Assembly (NCBI GenBank): GCA_048201935.1
Contig: DBFBGR010000007.1
Location: forward strand, 1-64,000
Direction: 5' to 3'
Source of the DNA: MGBC124762 sp048201935
Lineage (GTDB): Bacteria; Bacillota; Clostridia; Oscillospirales; Oscillospiraceae
DNA length: 64,000 nucleotides
Of the stretch, positions 24,322 to 32,476 are shown in pieces. The translations under genes and the position numbers were made by a program. The notes beneath the pieces are model-generated. The model was not told the DNA's origin. It searched no databases and was given only the letters and a program-made list of their open reading frames with translations. Numbering within the stretch: position 1 is the first letter of the stretch; every line of letters begins with the position of its first letter.

Positions 24322-25566
24322 ATGAGTGAAGTAAAGCGTCCCCTCGAGGGCGTAAAGGTGCTGGAGCTGGCCACCTTTATCGCCGCCCCCTGCTGCGCCC
24401 GCTTTCTGGCGGATCTGGGCGCCGAGGTCATCAAGGTCGAGGCCCCCGCCGGCGACCCCCTGCGCTACACCGCCGTCAACGAGGGCCGTCCCCAGGATCA
24501 GAAGGAGAACACCTCCTACGATCTGGAGAATGCCGGCAAGACCTGCGTCTGCCTGAACACCAAGACCCCCGCCGGCCGTGAGGCACTGGAAAAGCTCATC
24601 GCCGAGGCGGACATCTTCATCACCAACTGGCGCCAGAACCCCCTGAAGAAGGCCGGCCTGGACTACGAGACGCTCCACGCCAAGTACCCCAGGCTGGTGT
24701 ATGGCTTCGTATCTGGCTACGGCGAGAAGGGCCCCGACAAGGACCTGCCCGGCTTCGACTTCACCGCCTTCTTTGCCCGCGGCGGCATCCTGGGCACCCT
24801 GTTTGACAAGGACGCCCTGCCCATGCTGACCATCGCCGGCTTCGGCGACCATCAGGTGGGTATGTACCTGGCCTCCGGTGTGCTGGCGGCCCTGTACCGC
24901 GCCCGCGAGACGGGCATCGGCGACCGCGTGGTGGTCTCCCTGTTCCACAGCGCCATCTGGGATGTTTCCCTGCTGCTGCAGGCCAGCCAGTACGGCGACC
25001 CCACCACCCAGTACCCCCTGTCCCGCCGCACCCTGCCCAATCCCCTGGTGGTGGCCCACAAGACCAAGGACAACAAGTGGCTCCAGATCGCCATGCCCCA
25101 GTACAACCGCCACTATCCCATCTTTATGAGCGCCATCGGCCACCCCGAGCTGGCCGAGGATCCCCGTTACTATCCCCAGACCAACCTACAGGCCAACATC
25201 GAGGAGTTCTACGACTTCCTGGTGGCCGAGATGGCCAGCCGTACCCTGGACGAGTGGTGCAAGCTGATGGACGCCAACGATCTGCCCTACGCCGTGGCCC
25301 AGACCTGGGATCAGCTGCTGGTGGATAAGCAGGCATGGGCCTCCGGCTGCTTCTACGAGATGGAATATTCCAACGGCAATAAACGCACCATGGTCCGGCC
25401 TCCCGTTATCTTCGAGGAGACGGAGCTGCCTCCCTACAACCGCGGTCCGTACCTGGGCGAGCAGACCGAACTGGTGCTGAAGAACCTGGGCTACACCGAC
25501 GAGCAGGTGGCCGCCATGATCGCCGCCGGCGAGGCGGTGCCCATGGATCCTTCCCTGAAAGACTGA
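24322..25566 (+). CDS. hadA: class III (family III) CoA-transferase, 2-hydroxyacyl-CoA-forming
   Basis: This 414-residue enzyme belongs to the formyl-CoA-transferase/Frc family. Visible elements are PLEGVKVLELATFIAAP at residues 7-23, FLADLGAEVIKVEAP at about 29-43, and the catalytic aspartate stretch LPGFDFTAFFARGG with Asp near residue 146. FldA/HadA enzymes move CoA from a saturated acyl-CoA (product) to the incoming (R)-2-hydroxy acid, so the CoA is recycled. Its place directly after the dehydratase subunits supports this role and rules out oxalate metabolism. RBS GGAGGAACG precedes ATG 24322. Confidence 0.92.
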   Translation: MSEVKRPLEGVKVLELATFIAAPCCARFLADLGAEVIKVEAPAGDPLRYTAVNEGRPQDQKENTSYDLENAGKTCVCLNTKTPAGREALEKLIAEADIFITNWRQNPLKKAGLDYETLHAKYPRLVYGFVSGYGEKGPDKDLPGFDFTAFFARGGILGTLFDKDALPMLTIAGFGDHQVGMYLASGVLAALYRARETGIGDRVVVSLFHSAIWDVSLLLQASQYGDPTTQYPLSRRTLPNPLVVAHKTKDNKWLQIAMPQYNRHYPIFMSAIGHPELAEDPRYYPQTNLQANIEEFYDFLVAEMASRTLDEWCKLMDANDLPYAVAQTWDQLLVDKQAWASGCFYEMEYSNGNKRTMVRPPVIFEETELPPYNRGPYLGEQTELVLKNLGYTDEQVAAMIAAGEAVPMDPSLKD

Positions 25567-25781
25567 CGGCGGGATCTTTTCCGCCCTGCCATCGTCAAAC
25601 CGTCTCGACGTACACACGGTACGCCATCGCCGGTTTGCCATCGGCAGAACGAAAAATCTCTCCGCCGTAGGCGGAGCGCGACGAACACGAACACCCCGGC
25701 GACTTGAGGAAAAGCAAACTATAAGGGCGCGGCGCGTTGAGGAGCGCGCCGCCGCCCCCCGGAATGTGAAGGAGAAGAATC
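25567..25781 (+). other. 215-nt spacer with stacked hairpins inside the operon
   Basis: I see no gene here. It contains CTCCGCC-GTA-GGCGGAG (about 25661-25677) and a GC-rich pair GGCGCGGCGCG...CGCGCCGCC (about 25730-25755), with no T-run. The spacer is much longer than the 3-37 nt gaps elsewhere in the operon, so it may be an mRNA processing or stability site, or hold a second promoter I cannot see. Confidence 0.5.
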
Positions 25782-26783
25782 ATGAAGATCGCTGCTTACG
25801 AAGTACGTCCCGACGAGAAGCCCGTCATCGAGGGCCTGTGCAAGAAATACGGTATCGAGCTGATCTCCACCCCCGCAAATCTGGATAAGACCACCGCCCA
25901 TATGGCCGCCGGCTGCGATGGCGTCACCACCCTGGGACAGTCCGACTACTGCAACGAGGTGCTGGATGAGCTGAAGGGCTATGGCGTGCAGGTGCTGGCC
26001 AGCCGCTGCGTGGGCTATAACCACATGAACTGCGACTATGCCCGTTCCCTGGGCTTCCGCCTGTGCAACGGCGCTTACGCCCCCAACGGTGTGGCGGAAT
26101 ACACCGTTATGGCCATCCTGATGTGCATCCGCAAGTTCAAGAAGGCGCTGTACAACACCAACGACAACGACTTTACCCTGAAGGGCAAGATGGGCCGCGA
26201 GCTGCGCACCATGACCGTGGGCGTCATGGGCACCGGCAAGATCGGCTTCACCATCATCAAGTGCCTCAGCGGCTTCGGCTGCCGTATCATCGCCAACGAT
26301 GTCTATGAGAACGACGCCGTCCGTGCGTACGCCGAGTACGTGGACCTGGACACCCTGTACCGTGAGTCCGACATCATCACCATCCACACCCCGCTGCTGC
26401 CGGAGACCACCGGCATGATCGACCGCGAGGCCATTGCCAAGATGAAGGACGGCGTGGTGTTCATCGACAACGCCCGGGGCGAGCTGATGGATATCGATGC
26501 CGTCACCGAGGCGGTGGAGTCCGGCAAGTTCGGCGCGCTGTTCATGGACGCCTTCCCCGGCGAGACGGGCATCATCCACGTTCCCCACGATGAGGACATC
26601 ATCCGTACCCCCGGTATGCCCTACTTCAAGCTGAAGTACCTGCGCTCCTTCGTCAACGTCTACCACACGCCCCACATGGCTTTCTTCACCGAGGAGGCCG
26701 CGGAGCAGATGGCCGAGTGCGGCGTCAACAGCATCTATGAGATTTTGACAGAGGGTAAGTCCAAGCACGAGATCCCCTGCTGA
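25782..26783 (+). CDS. ldhA: D-2-hydroxyacid dehydrogenase (LdhA-type 2-oxo acid reductase)
   Basis: This 333-residue NAD-dependent D-isomer-specific 2-hydroxyacid dehydrogenase has the Rossmann motif VGVMGTGKIG (about residues 147-156). Catalytic residues are visible: Arg in DNARGELMD (about 236), the Glu region FPGETGIIHV (about 264) and the catalytic His in YHTPHMAFFTEEA (about 296). In reductive Stickland pathways this enzyme reduces the 2-oxo acid, formed by transamination, to the (R)-2-hydroxy acid that the CoA-transferase accepts. It lies fifth in the operon, after a 215-nt spacer. True lactate dehydrogenase activity is also possible. Confidence 0.9.
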   Translation: MKIAAYEVRPDEKPVIEGLCKKYGIELISTPANLDKTTAHMAAGCDGVTTLGQSDYCNEVLDELKGYGVQVLASRCVGYNHMNCDYARSLGFRLCNGAYAPNGVAEYTVMAILMCIRKFKKALYNTNDNDFTLKGKMGRELRTMTVGVMGTGKIGFTIIKCLSGFGCRIIANDVYENDAVRAYAEYVDLDTLYRESDIITIHTPLLPETTGMIDREAIAKMKDGVVFIDNARGELMDIDAVTEAVESGKFGALFMDAFPGETGIIHVPHDEDIIRTPGMPYFKLKYLRSFVNVYHTPHMAFFTEEAAEQMAECGVNSIYEILTEGKSKHEIPC

Positions 26784-26820
26784 GCAGAGCAGTGACCCAT
26801 ACTTTAACAGGAGGAAAACT

Positions 26821-27960
26821 ATGATTTTCGACGCAAAGCATGAAATGATCCGCAAGCTGGTCCGCCAGTTTGCCGAGACCGAGCTCACCACCGAGGTCCT
26901 TGACAAGGTGGAGGAGACCGGCGAGTTTCCCGAGGAGATCGTGGACAAGATGGCCAAGTGCGGTTTCCTTGGCCTGAAGATCCCCCGCGAGTACGGCGGT
27001 GCCGGTGCCGATACCCTGGCCTATGTCATCATGATCGAGGAGATCGCCCGTGTCTCTGCTGTGGCCAGCCTGTACGCCAATACCCCCAACTCTCTGGGCG
27101 GCGGCCCCCTGATGCAGGCGGGCACCCCCGAGCAGCTGGAGAAGTATCTCCGTCCCTCCGTGGAGAACAAGGTGAAGATCGTCTTCGGCCTCACCGAGCC
27201 GGGCGCCGGCTCCGACGCCAGCAGCATGGTCACCACCGCCGTGAAGGATGGCGACGACTACATCCTCAACGGCCGTAAGTGCTTTATCTCCGGTGCGCCC
27301 CTGGCCGACTACTGCATCGTCTACGCCAAGACCGACATGAGCCGCGGCAATAAGGGTATCTCCGCCTTTATCGTGGACATGAAGGCCCCCGGCGTCTCCT
27401 GCGGCAAGCACGAGGCCAAGATGGGCCTGGTGGGCTACGCCACCTCCGACGTGGTGCTGGAGGACGTCCGCGTCCACAAGAGCGATATGCTGGGCAAGGA
27501 GAACATGGGCTTTATCAACGCCATGAAGACCCTGGACGGCGGCCGTCTGGGTGTGTCCGCCCAGTCCATCGGTCTGGCCCAGGGCTGCCTGGATGAGGCC
27601 ATCAAGTACTCCAAGGAGCGCGTCCAGTTCGGCAAGCCCATCTGCAAGAACCAGGCCATCGCCTTCATGCTGGCGGATATGGCAACCAAGCTGACCGCCG
27701 CCAAGGAGCTGGTCTATATGGCCGCCCAGATGAAGGACAGAAACGACCCCAACGCCTCCATGTACTGCTCCATGGCCAAGTACTTCGCCTCCGAGACGTG
27801 CAACGAGATCGCCGCCAAGGCGGTGCAGATCCACGGCGGCTACGGGTACATCAAGGAGTACCCCGTCGAGCGTAAGTACCGCGACTGCCGCGTGTTCACC
27901 ATCTACGAGGGGACCTCTCAGGTCCAGCAGATGGTCATCTCCGGCAATTTGCTGAAGTAA
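26821..27960 (+). CDS. acdB: acyl-CoA dehydrogenase (short-chain/bifurcating type)
   Basis: This 379-residue FAD flavoprotein reduces the 2-enoyl-CoA made by the dehydratase, working with EtfAB. Family signatures are FGLTEPGAGSDASSM (about residues 121-135), the KCFISGAP stretch (about 151-158), QIHGGYGYIKEYPVER (about 339-354) and a catalytic Glu in FTIYEGTSQVQQ (about 364). The length is typical. It sits between ldhA and etfB with short gaps, as in the leucine (acdB) and phenylalanine (acdA) pathways. Confidence 0.93.
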   Translation: MIFDAKHEMIRKLVRQFAETELTTEVLDKVEETGEFPEEIVDKMAKCGFLGLKIPREYGGAGADTLAYVIMIEEIARVSAVASLYANTPNSLGGGPLMQAGTPEQLEKYLRPSVENKVKIVFGLTEPGAGSDASSMVTTAVKDGDDYILNGRKCFISGAPLADYCIVYAKTDMSRGNKGISAFIVDMKAPGVSCGKHEAKMGLVGYATSDVVLEDVRVHKSDMLGKENMGFINAMKTLDGGRLGVSAQSIGLAQGCLDEAIKYSKERVQFGKPICKNQAIAFMLADMATKLTAAKELVYMAAQMKDRNDPNASMYCSMAKYFASETCNEIAAKAVQIHGGYGYIKEYPVERKYRDCRVFTIYEGTSQVQQMVISGNLLK

Positions 27961-27982
27961 TGCGGAAAGGAGCAAGAATAGA

Positions 27983-28783
27983 ATGAAGCTTATCGTATGT
28001 GTCAAGCAGGTGCCCGACACCTCCGGCAAGGTGGCCGTCAACGCCGACGGCACGCTGGACCGCGCCTCCATGCAGACCATCATCAACCCCGATGATATGA
28101 ACGCCGTCGAGGCCGCCCTGGCCCTGAAGGATCAGCTGGGCTGCCCCGTTATCGCCGTGTCCATGGGCCCCCCTCCCGCCGCCGGTATGCTGCTGGAGCT
28201 GAAGGCCATGGGCGTGGACAAGGCCGTGCTGGTGTCCGCCCGTGAGTTCGGCGGCTCCGACACCTTCGCCACCTCCCAGATTTTGGCCGCCGCCATCAAG
28301 AACCTGGGCGTGGACAAGGACGACATCATCTTCTGCGGCCGTCAGGCCATCGACGGCGACACCGCCCAGGTGGGCCCCCAGATCGCCGAAAAGCTGGAGA
28401 TCCCCCAGGTGTCCTATGTAGCCGACATCGAGAAGGACGGCGACACCCTCACCGTCCGCCGTATGCTGGAGGACGGCTATATGACCGTGCAGGTGCAGAC
28501 CCCCTGCCTGCTCACCTGCATCAAGGAGCTGAACACCCCCCGCTACATGACCATCCGGGGCATCCTGGACTGCGACGCCGAGCCCGTCACCGTGCTGGAT
28601 TACAACGCGCTGAAGGACGATCCCCTCATCGAGGTGGACACCATCGGTCTGAAGGGCTCTCCCACCAATATCTACAAGAGCTTTACGCCTCCCCGCAAGG
28701 GCAGCGGCATGATGCTGGAGGGCAGCGGCAGGGAGACTGTGGAGCGGCTGTTCGGCATCCTGTCCGCCAAGCACATCATCTGA
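27983..28783 (+). CDS. etfB: electron transfer flavoprotein beta subunit
   Basis: This 266-residue protein has the EtfB opening KLIVCVKQVPDT and the later GRQAIDGDTAQVGPQIAEKL stretch (about residues 116-135) that binds adenine nucleotide/FAD. In Clostridia, EtfAB with an acyl-CoA dehydrogenase bifurcates electrons of NADH to enoyl-CoA and to ferredoxin. It starts 22 nt after the acyl-CoA dehydrogenase stop and precedes etfA by 15 nt, completing the reductase complex. Confidence 0.95.
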   Translation: MKLIVCVKQVPDTSGKVAVNADGTLDRASMQTIINPDDMNAVEAALALKDQLGCPVIAVSMGPPPAAGMLLELKAMGVDKAVLVSAREFGGSDTFATSQILAAAIKNLGVDKDDIIFCGRQAIDGDTAQVGPQIAEKLEIPQVSYVADIEKDGDTLTVRRMLEDGYMTVQVQTPCLLTCIKELNTPRYMTIRGILDCDAEPVTVLDYNALKDDPLIEVDTIGLKGSPTNIYKSFTPPRKGSGMMLEGSGRETVERLFGILSAKHII

Positions 28784-28798
28784 GAAGGGAGAAACGAT

Positions 28799-29911
28799 AT
28801 GTCTACTTTTATGAATACCGATCCCAAGGCCTTCTCCGGCGTGTGGGTCTTTTGCGAGCAGCGGCAGGGCAAGATGATGCCCACCACCTTTGAGCTGATC
28901 TCCGAGGGGCGCAAGCTGGCCGACGAGCTGGGCGTCCAGCTCTCCGGCATTCTGCTGGGCGACAGCGTGGACAACATCGCCGCGGAGCTGGGCGGCTACG
29001 GCGCGGATAAGGTCTACGTCTACAACAGCCCCCTGCTGAAGGACTACACCACCGACGCCTACACCAAGATCATCACCGACGCGGTGCACGAGTTCAAGCC
29101 CGAGATCATGCTCTTCGGCGCCAGCCATATCGGCCGCGACCTGGCGCCCCGCTGCGCCGCCCGGCTCCACACCGGCCTGTGCGCCGACTGCACCCACCTG
29201 GACGTGGATCTCAACGGCTACATCAACTTCCTTCGCACCGGGTCCTCCCTGGACGTGGACGCCATGAACTTCGAGACGAAGCTCTTTGACGTCAACACCA
29301 ACCTGAAGATGACCCGTCCCGCCTTCGGCGGCCACCTGATGGCCACCATCGTCTGCCCCCGCTTCCGCCCTGCCATGGCCACCGTGCGCCCCGGCGTGAT
29401 GAAGAAGCGCGAGTTTGACGAGAACGGCGCGAGCAAGGTGGAGCTCATCCACCCCGCCTTCACCCTCACCGAGGCCGACATCCACACCAAGGTGCTGGAG
29501 ATCGTCAAGGCCGCCCGCGCCATGGTGGACCTCACCGGCGCTGAGGTGGTGGTCTCCGTGGGCCGCGGCATCGCCAAGGACGTGGAGAAGGGCATCGCCC
29601 TGGCCGAGGAGCTGGCCGCCCTCATGGGCGGCGTGGTGGGCGCGTCCCGCGCCGTGGTGGACGCCGGCTGGATGACCGCCGACCACCAGGTGGGCCAGAC
29701 CGGCAAGACCGTCCATCCCCGCATCTACGTGGCGCTGGGCATCTCCGGTGCCATCCAGCACAAGGCCGGCATGCAGGACTCCGAGTGCATCATCGCCGTC
29801 AACAAGAGCGACGTGGCCCCCATCTTCGAGGTGGCGGATTACGGCATCTGCGGCGACCTGTTCAAGGTGGTCCCCATGATGATCGAGGAAATGAAAGCCC
29901 TGAAGAAGTAA
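28799..29911 (+). CDS. etfA: electron transfer flavoprotein alpha subunit
   Basis: This 370-residue protein has the C-terminal FAD domain marks VSVGRGI (about residues 255-261), VGASRAVVDAGWM (about 279-291), VGQTGKTVHPRIYVALGISGAIQH (about 298-321) and AVNKSDVAPIFEVADYG (about 334-350). It is somewhat longer than most EtfA (320-345) but has no N-terminal ferredoxin domain. The start is taken at 28799, where GGGAGAAACGAT precedes ATG. It is the last enzyme gene before a hairpin and the regulator. Confidence 0.94.
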   Translation: MSTFMNTDPKAFSGVWVFCEQRQGKMMPTTFELISEGRKLADELGVQLSGILLGDSVDNIAAELGGYGADKVYVYNSPLLKDYTTDAYTKIITDAVHEFKPEIMLFGASHIGRDLAPRCAARLHTGLCADCTHLDVDLNGYINFLRTGSSLDVDAMNFETKLFDVNTNLKMTRPAFGGHLMATIVCPRFRPAMATVRPGVMKKREFDENGASKVELIHPAFTLTEADIHTKVLEIVKAARAMVDLTGAEVVVSVGRGIAKDVEKGIALAEELAALMGGVVGASRAVVDAGWMTADHQVGQTGKTVHPRIYVALGISGAIQHKAGMQDSECIIAVNKSDVAPIFEVADYGICGDLFKVVPMMIEEMKALKK

Positions 29912-29930
29912 TATCCCCCTCCCCACAGCG

Positions 29931-29964
29931 GGAAAGCCCGAAGGCGCCGTCCTCCGGGCTTTCC
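29931..29964 (+). terminator. hairpin after etfA (probable partial terminator)
   Basis: GGAAAGCCCG and CGGGCTTTCC form a 10-bp perfect stem with a 14-nt loop, but no T-run follows. Read-through into gntR is possible. Confidence 0.5.
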
Positions 29965-29976
29965 TGCATCCTGCCC

Positions 29977-30005
29977 TTGCTATTTTCCCCGGGATGCGCT
30001 ATACT
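29977..30005 (+). promoter_or_regulatory. promoter of the GntR-type regulator
   Basis: TTGCTA and TATACT are separated by 17 bp, 33 nt before ATG 30039. No TGGTnnnACCA operator is seen here. Confidence 0.6.
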
Positions 30006-30038
30006 GTCCGGGTATTTTCTGTGAAAGGAGGCCCTTCC

Positions 30039-30764
30039 ATGCCGGAAGCCGTACATATCCCCTGGCAGCCCATCGGCGGTGGGCGGGCCAGCGAGGCCAT
30101 CTATGACCAGCTGCGGGAGCTTATCACCTCCGGAGTGCTGAAGCCCGGCGACCGCCTGCCCTCCGAGCGTGCCATGATGGAGCAGCTCCACCGTTCCCGT
30201 CCCACCATCCGCGAGGCCCTGCGTATGCTGGAGCAGGGCGGCTATGTGGCCTCCACCCACGGCGCCAGCGGCGCCGTGGTGCAGGAGCTGACCATCGACG
30301 GCGTGGAGCAGCCGCTGTCGGCCATGCTCCAGCTGAACCAGATCTCTCTGGAGGAGCTGGGCGAGTACCGCGCCGTCAACGACGGCACCATCGCCGGCTG
30401 GGCGGCCCGGCGCCGCACCGACGAGGATCTGGCGGCGCTGGACAGCTGTCTCACGGCGGCGGAGCAGGCTCTGGGCGACTATCGCCGCTTCGCCGAGCTG
30501 GACGTCCGTTTCCACAGTCTGCTCTCCCGCGCCACCGGCAACCAGGTGGCCATGATCGTCACCGATGTCCTGGGCCAGGTGGAGCAGCACACCCTGCTGA
30601 AAAAGATGGAGACGCTGAACGACAGCGCGTGTCTGGCCCTGGAACGCCGTATTCTGGCGCGCCACCGGGAGATACTGAGCGCTATCCGCCGGCAGGATGA
30701 CGCGGCCGCCAAACAGGCCATGCGTGAGCACACCCGCGCCGCCGCCACTGATCTGAAGGTCTGA
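30039..30764 (+). CDS. GntR/FadR-subfamily transcriptional regulator of the operon
   Basis: This 241-residue protein has an N-terminal winged helix with the GntR pattern (LRELITSGVLKPGDRLPSER at about residues 24-43, then RPTIREALRMLEQGGYV). It has a C-terminal all-helical FCD effector domain with metal-ligand residues (LDVRFHSLLSRATGN at about 156-170 and RHREILSAIRR near 208-218). FCD regulators sense carboxylic acids or acyl-CoAs, a good fit to the 2-hydroxy acid or acyl-CoA chemistry encoded upstream. The TGGTnnnACCA operator before the first operon gene is the type such proteins bind. Start ATG 30039 follows AAAGGAGG by 8 nt. The effector is unknown. Confidence 0.88.
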   Translation: MPEAVHIPWQPIGGGRASEAIYDQLRELITSGVLKPGDRLPSERAMMEQLHRSRPTIREALRMLEQGGYVASTHGASGAVVQELTIDGVEQPLSAMLQLNQISLEELGEYRAVNDGTIAGWAARRRTDEDLAALDSCLTAAEQALGDYRRFAELDVRFHSLLSRATGNQVAMIVTDVLGQVEQHTLLKKMETLNDSACLALERRILARHREILSAIRRQDDAAAKQAMREHTRAAATDLKV

Positions 30765-30798
30765 CCCCCAAGAGCCTTCCCCCTGGGGGTGGTTTCAA

Positions 30799-30831
30799 AA
30801 GGAGGGGGCCGGAGCCCCCTCCTTTGTCGTT
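30799..30831 (+). terminator. terminator of the gntR gene
   Basis: AGGAGGGGGC-CGGA-GCCCCCTCCT is a perfect 10-bp stem followed by TTGTCGTTT. Confidence 0.7.
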
Positions 30832-31050
30832 TCAAGGGGATAGGATCCTTAAGGAAAGGGGGAAATTCGAAATCCCCCTTTCCTTAAGTGGCGTTCTTTG
30901 GCTGCTTTCTTTCGACACGAAAAGAAAGCAGCTCGCGCCCGCAGGCGCGAAATCCTCCCTGCTGCCGCGCAGCGGCGTAGAACTCCCTGTCCCGCCGCAG
31001 GCGGCATTTTCTCCGCCCCCAACTTCCATTTCCTGCCAAATTTTCCTGTT
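30832..31050. repeat. gene-free spacer packed with inverted repeats
   Basis: No convincing gene is seen between 30765 and 31219. The stretch holds a 15-bp perfect inverted repeat CTTAAGGAAAGGGGG / CCCCCTTTCCTTAAG (30848-30862, 30874-30888), a 12-bp one GCTGCTTTCTTT / AAAGAAAGCAGC (30901-30912, 30921-30932), and short palindromes CGCGCC-CGCA-GGCGCG, GCCGC-GCA-GCGGC and CCGCCG-CA-GGCGG. The pattern recalls mosaic spacer palindromes common in gut Oscillospiraceae. Confidence 0.55.
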
Positions 31051-31097
31051 TTTATTTCCGGTAACAGAAAAAATGTGTAAAATTTCCATAAAAAGGC

Positions 31098-31125
31098 TGG
31101 ACAAACGGTGTAACTGTGCTATAAT
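31098..31125 (+). promoter_or_regulatory. promoter of the beta-helix surface protein
   Basis: TGGACA and a perfect TATAAT are separated by 16 bp. Confidence 0.65.
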
Positions 31126-31135
31126 TTGACTATCC

Positions 31136-31178
31136 GCAGAGGTACCTCTGCATTTGCGTTTTAATAACCATTAAAACG
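31136..31178 (+). promoter_or_regulatory. two perfect palindromes in the leader of the surface-protein gene
   Basis: GCAGAGGTACCTCTGC (31136-31151) and CGTTTTAAT-AACC-ATTAAAACG (31157-31178) lie right after the transcription start. They can act as an operator or as a 5' mRNA hairpin pair; which one cannot be told from sequence. Confidence 0.55.
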
Positions 31179-31219
31179 AGCGCACCTGCGGAAATCTACT
31201 ACCATAAGGGGAATGAACA

Positions 31220-32401
31220 ATGAAAAAAGTATTAGCAACCATTCTGGCCCTGGTCATGGCGCTGAGTTTGTGCAGCGTCAGCTGGGCGGAAAATGAAGGA
31301 GTCAAAACGGCTGCTGAGTTAACGGCTGCTGTTGCAACCGGCGGCGACATCAAACTGGCCGCAGATATTACGCTGACTTCTACACTCAACCTTGCAAAGG
31401 ACGTTACTATTGACGGCCAGGGCGCGTATACCATTAAGGCGGCTGACAACTTCAGTTCCGGCAACAGTAATAGTACCGCCTGCGTTCTGTATGTTTCCGC
31501 CACGGTCACATTAAAGAATGTTACCGTGGACGGAAACGGAAAGTGCCGTGTGATTTTCTGCGACATGGGCAAGCTGACCATTGATGGTGCGACCATCACG
31601 AACGGCAAGGCTCCCAATTTCATCGGCGGTGTTTATATGACCAGCAGCGCGTCGTTTGAGATGAACTCCGGCAGTATCGTCGGCAACAAAAACGGTGAAA
31701 AATATCAGAACGACAATTATTTACAGTACAGTTCCGATCTGTGGATCGGTGCCAATGCCACCGGTGCACTGACTGCGATCAACGGCGGTACCATCGGCAA
31801 TGTGTTTGTGAATTCCAATGAGTATTCGGCCAACAATCCCGGCAGCTTTACGATGAATGGCGGTACGGTTACCAATCTTTATGTGGAGTATGATGCGAAT
31901 TACGGTGCAAAGTTTAAATACACCGACGGTACCATTGAGCATCTGTATCTCTCCAAAGAAAACGGAAACGGCCAGTCCATCGAAGTGACACCGGTCAAGG
32001 GTACAGACTATAGCGGAGGTGTCAGCGAGGAGCAGATGGTTACTGTTACTCTGAATTATAACGATAACCAGGCTACCCCGGAAAAAGCACTTAAGGTGGC
32101 GAAAGACAGCACCATTACCCTGCCTACCCCCACCCGCAGCGGGTATACCTTCGCAGGCTGGTATAATGGTACCACAAAGGTGGCTGCTGAATACAAAGCT
32201 GAGAAAAACATTACTCTCACCGCCAAGTGGACATCCACTTCCTCCGGCGGCTATTACTACTACCAGCCCACCACCGACACCAAGACCACCGACACCAAGG
32301 GCAGCCCCAAGACCTTCGACGCGGGCATTGCTCTGTATGTCGGCATGGCGCTGACCTCCGCCGCCGGCGTGGCGTTTGTGGGCAAAAAGCGCGAGGACTG
32401 A
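31220..32401 (+). CDS. secreted beta-helix surface protein with InlB-type repeat and C-terminal membrane anchor
   Basis: This 393-residue protein has a signal peptide with cleavage near SWA-EN (about residue 24). A right-handed beta-helix-like region of short G/N-rich repeats (about 30-265) contains phrases such as TLNLAKDVTIDGQGAYTIKA and GGTIGNVFVN. A Listeria-Bacteroides (InlB B) repeat (about 272-336, VTLNYNDNQATPEKALKVAKD and ending ITLTAKW) follows, then a Thr/Ser/Tyr linker and a C-terminal hydrophobic segment with the basic tail GKKRED. There is no LPXTG motif, so it is probably held by the C-terminal membrane segment. GC content and codon use look lower than in neighbouring genes, which suggests acquisition. 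Likely roles are adhesion or interaction at the cell surface; the ligand is unknown. Confidence 0.8.
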   Translation: MKKVLATILALVMALSLCSVSWAENEGVKTAAELTAAVATGGDIKLAADITLTSTLNLAKDVTIDGQGAYTIKAADNFSSGNSNSTACVLYVSATVTLKNVTVDGNGKCRVIFCDMGKLTIDGATITNGKAPNFIGGVYMTSSASFEMNSGSIVGNKNGEKYQNDNYLQYSSDLWIGANATGALTAINGGTIGNVFVNSNEYSANNPGSFTMNGGTVTNLYVEYDANYGAKFKYTDGTIEHLYLSKENGNGQSIEVTPVKGTDYSGGVSEEQMVTVTLNYNDNQATPEKALKVAKDSTITLPTPTRSGYTFAGWYNGTTKVAAEYKAEKNITLTAKWTSTSSGGYYYYQPTTDTKTTDTKGSPKTFDAGIALYVGMALTSAAGVAFVGKKRED

Positions 32402-32450
32402 CACCGTTTTCCGCGGTGTCTTACCCCGGCGCCGTGTGAAATAATAGAAG

Positions 32451-32476
32451 AGGCACCCCGTCAGGGGTGCCTTTTC
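32451..32476. terminator. terminator between the surface protein and ribF
   Basis: AGGCACCCC-GTCA-GGGGTGCCT is a perfect stem followed by TTTCTC. On the minus strand CTCTTCT follows, so it may serve ribF weakly. Confidence 0.75.

Noticed and set aside
25567..25781. A second promoter or attenuator in the hadA-ldhA spacer
   Set aside because: I could not find a -35/-10 pair with 16-18 bp spacing nor a hairpin followed by a T-run, so no feature was called beyond a structured spacer.
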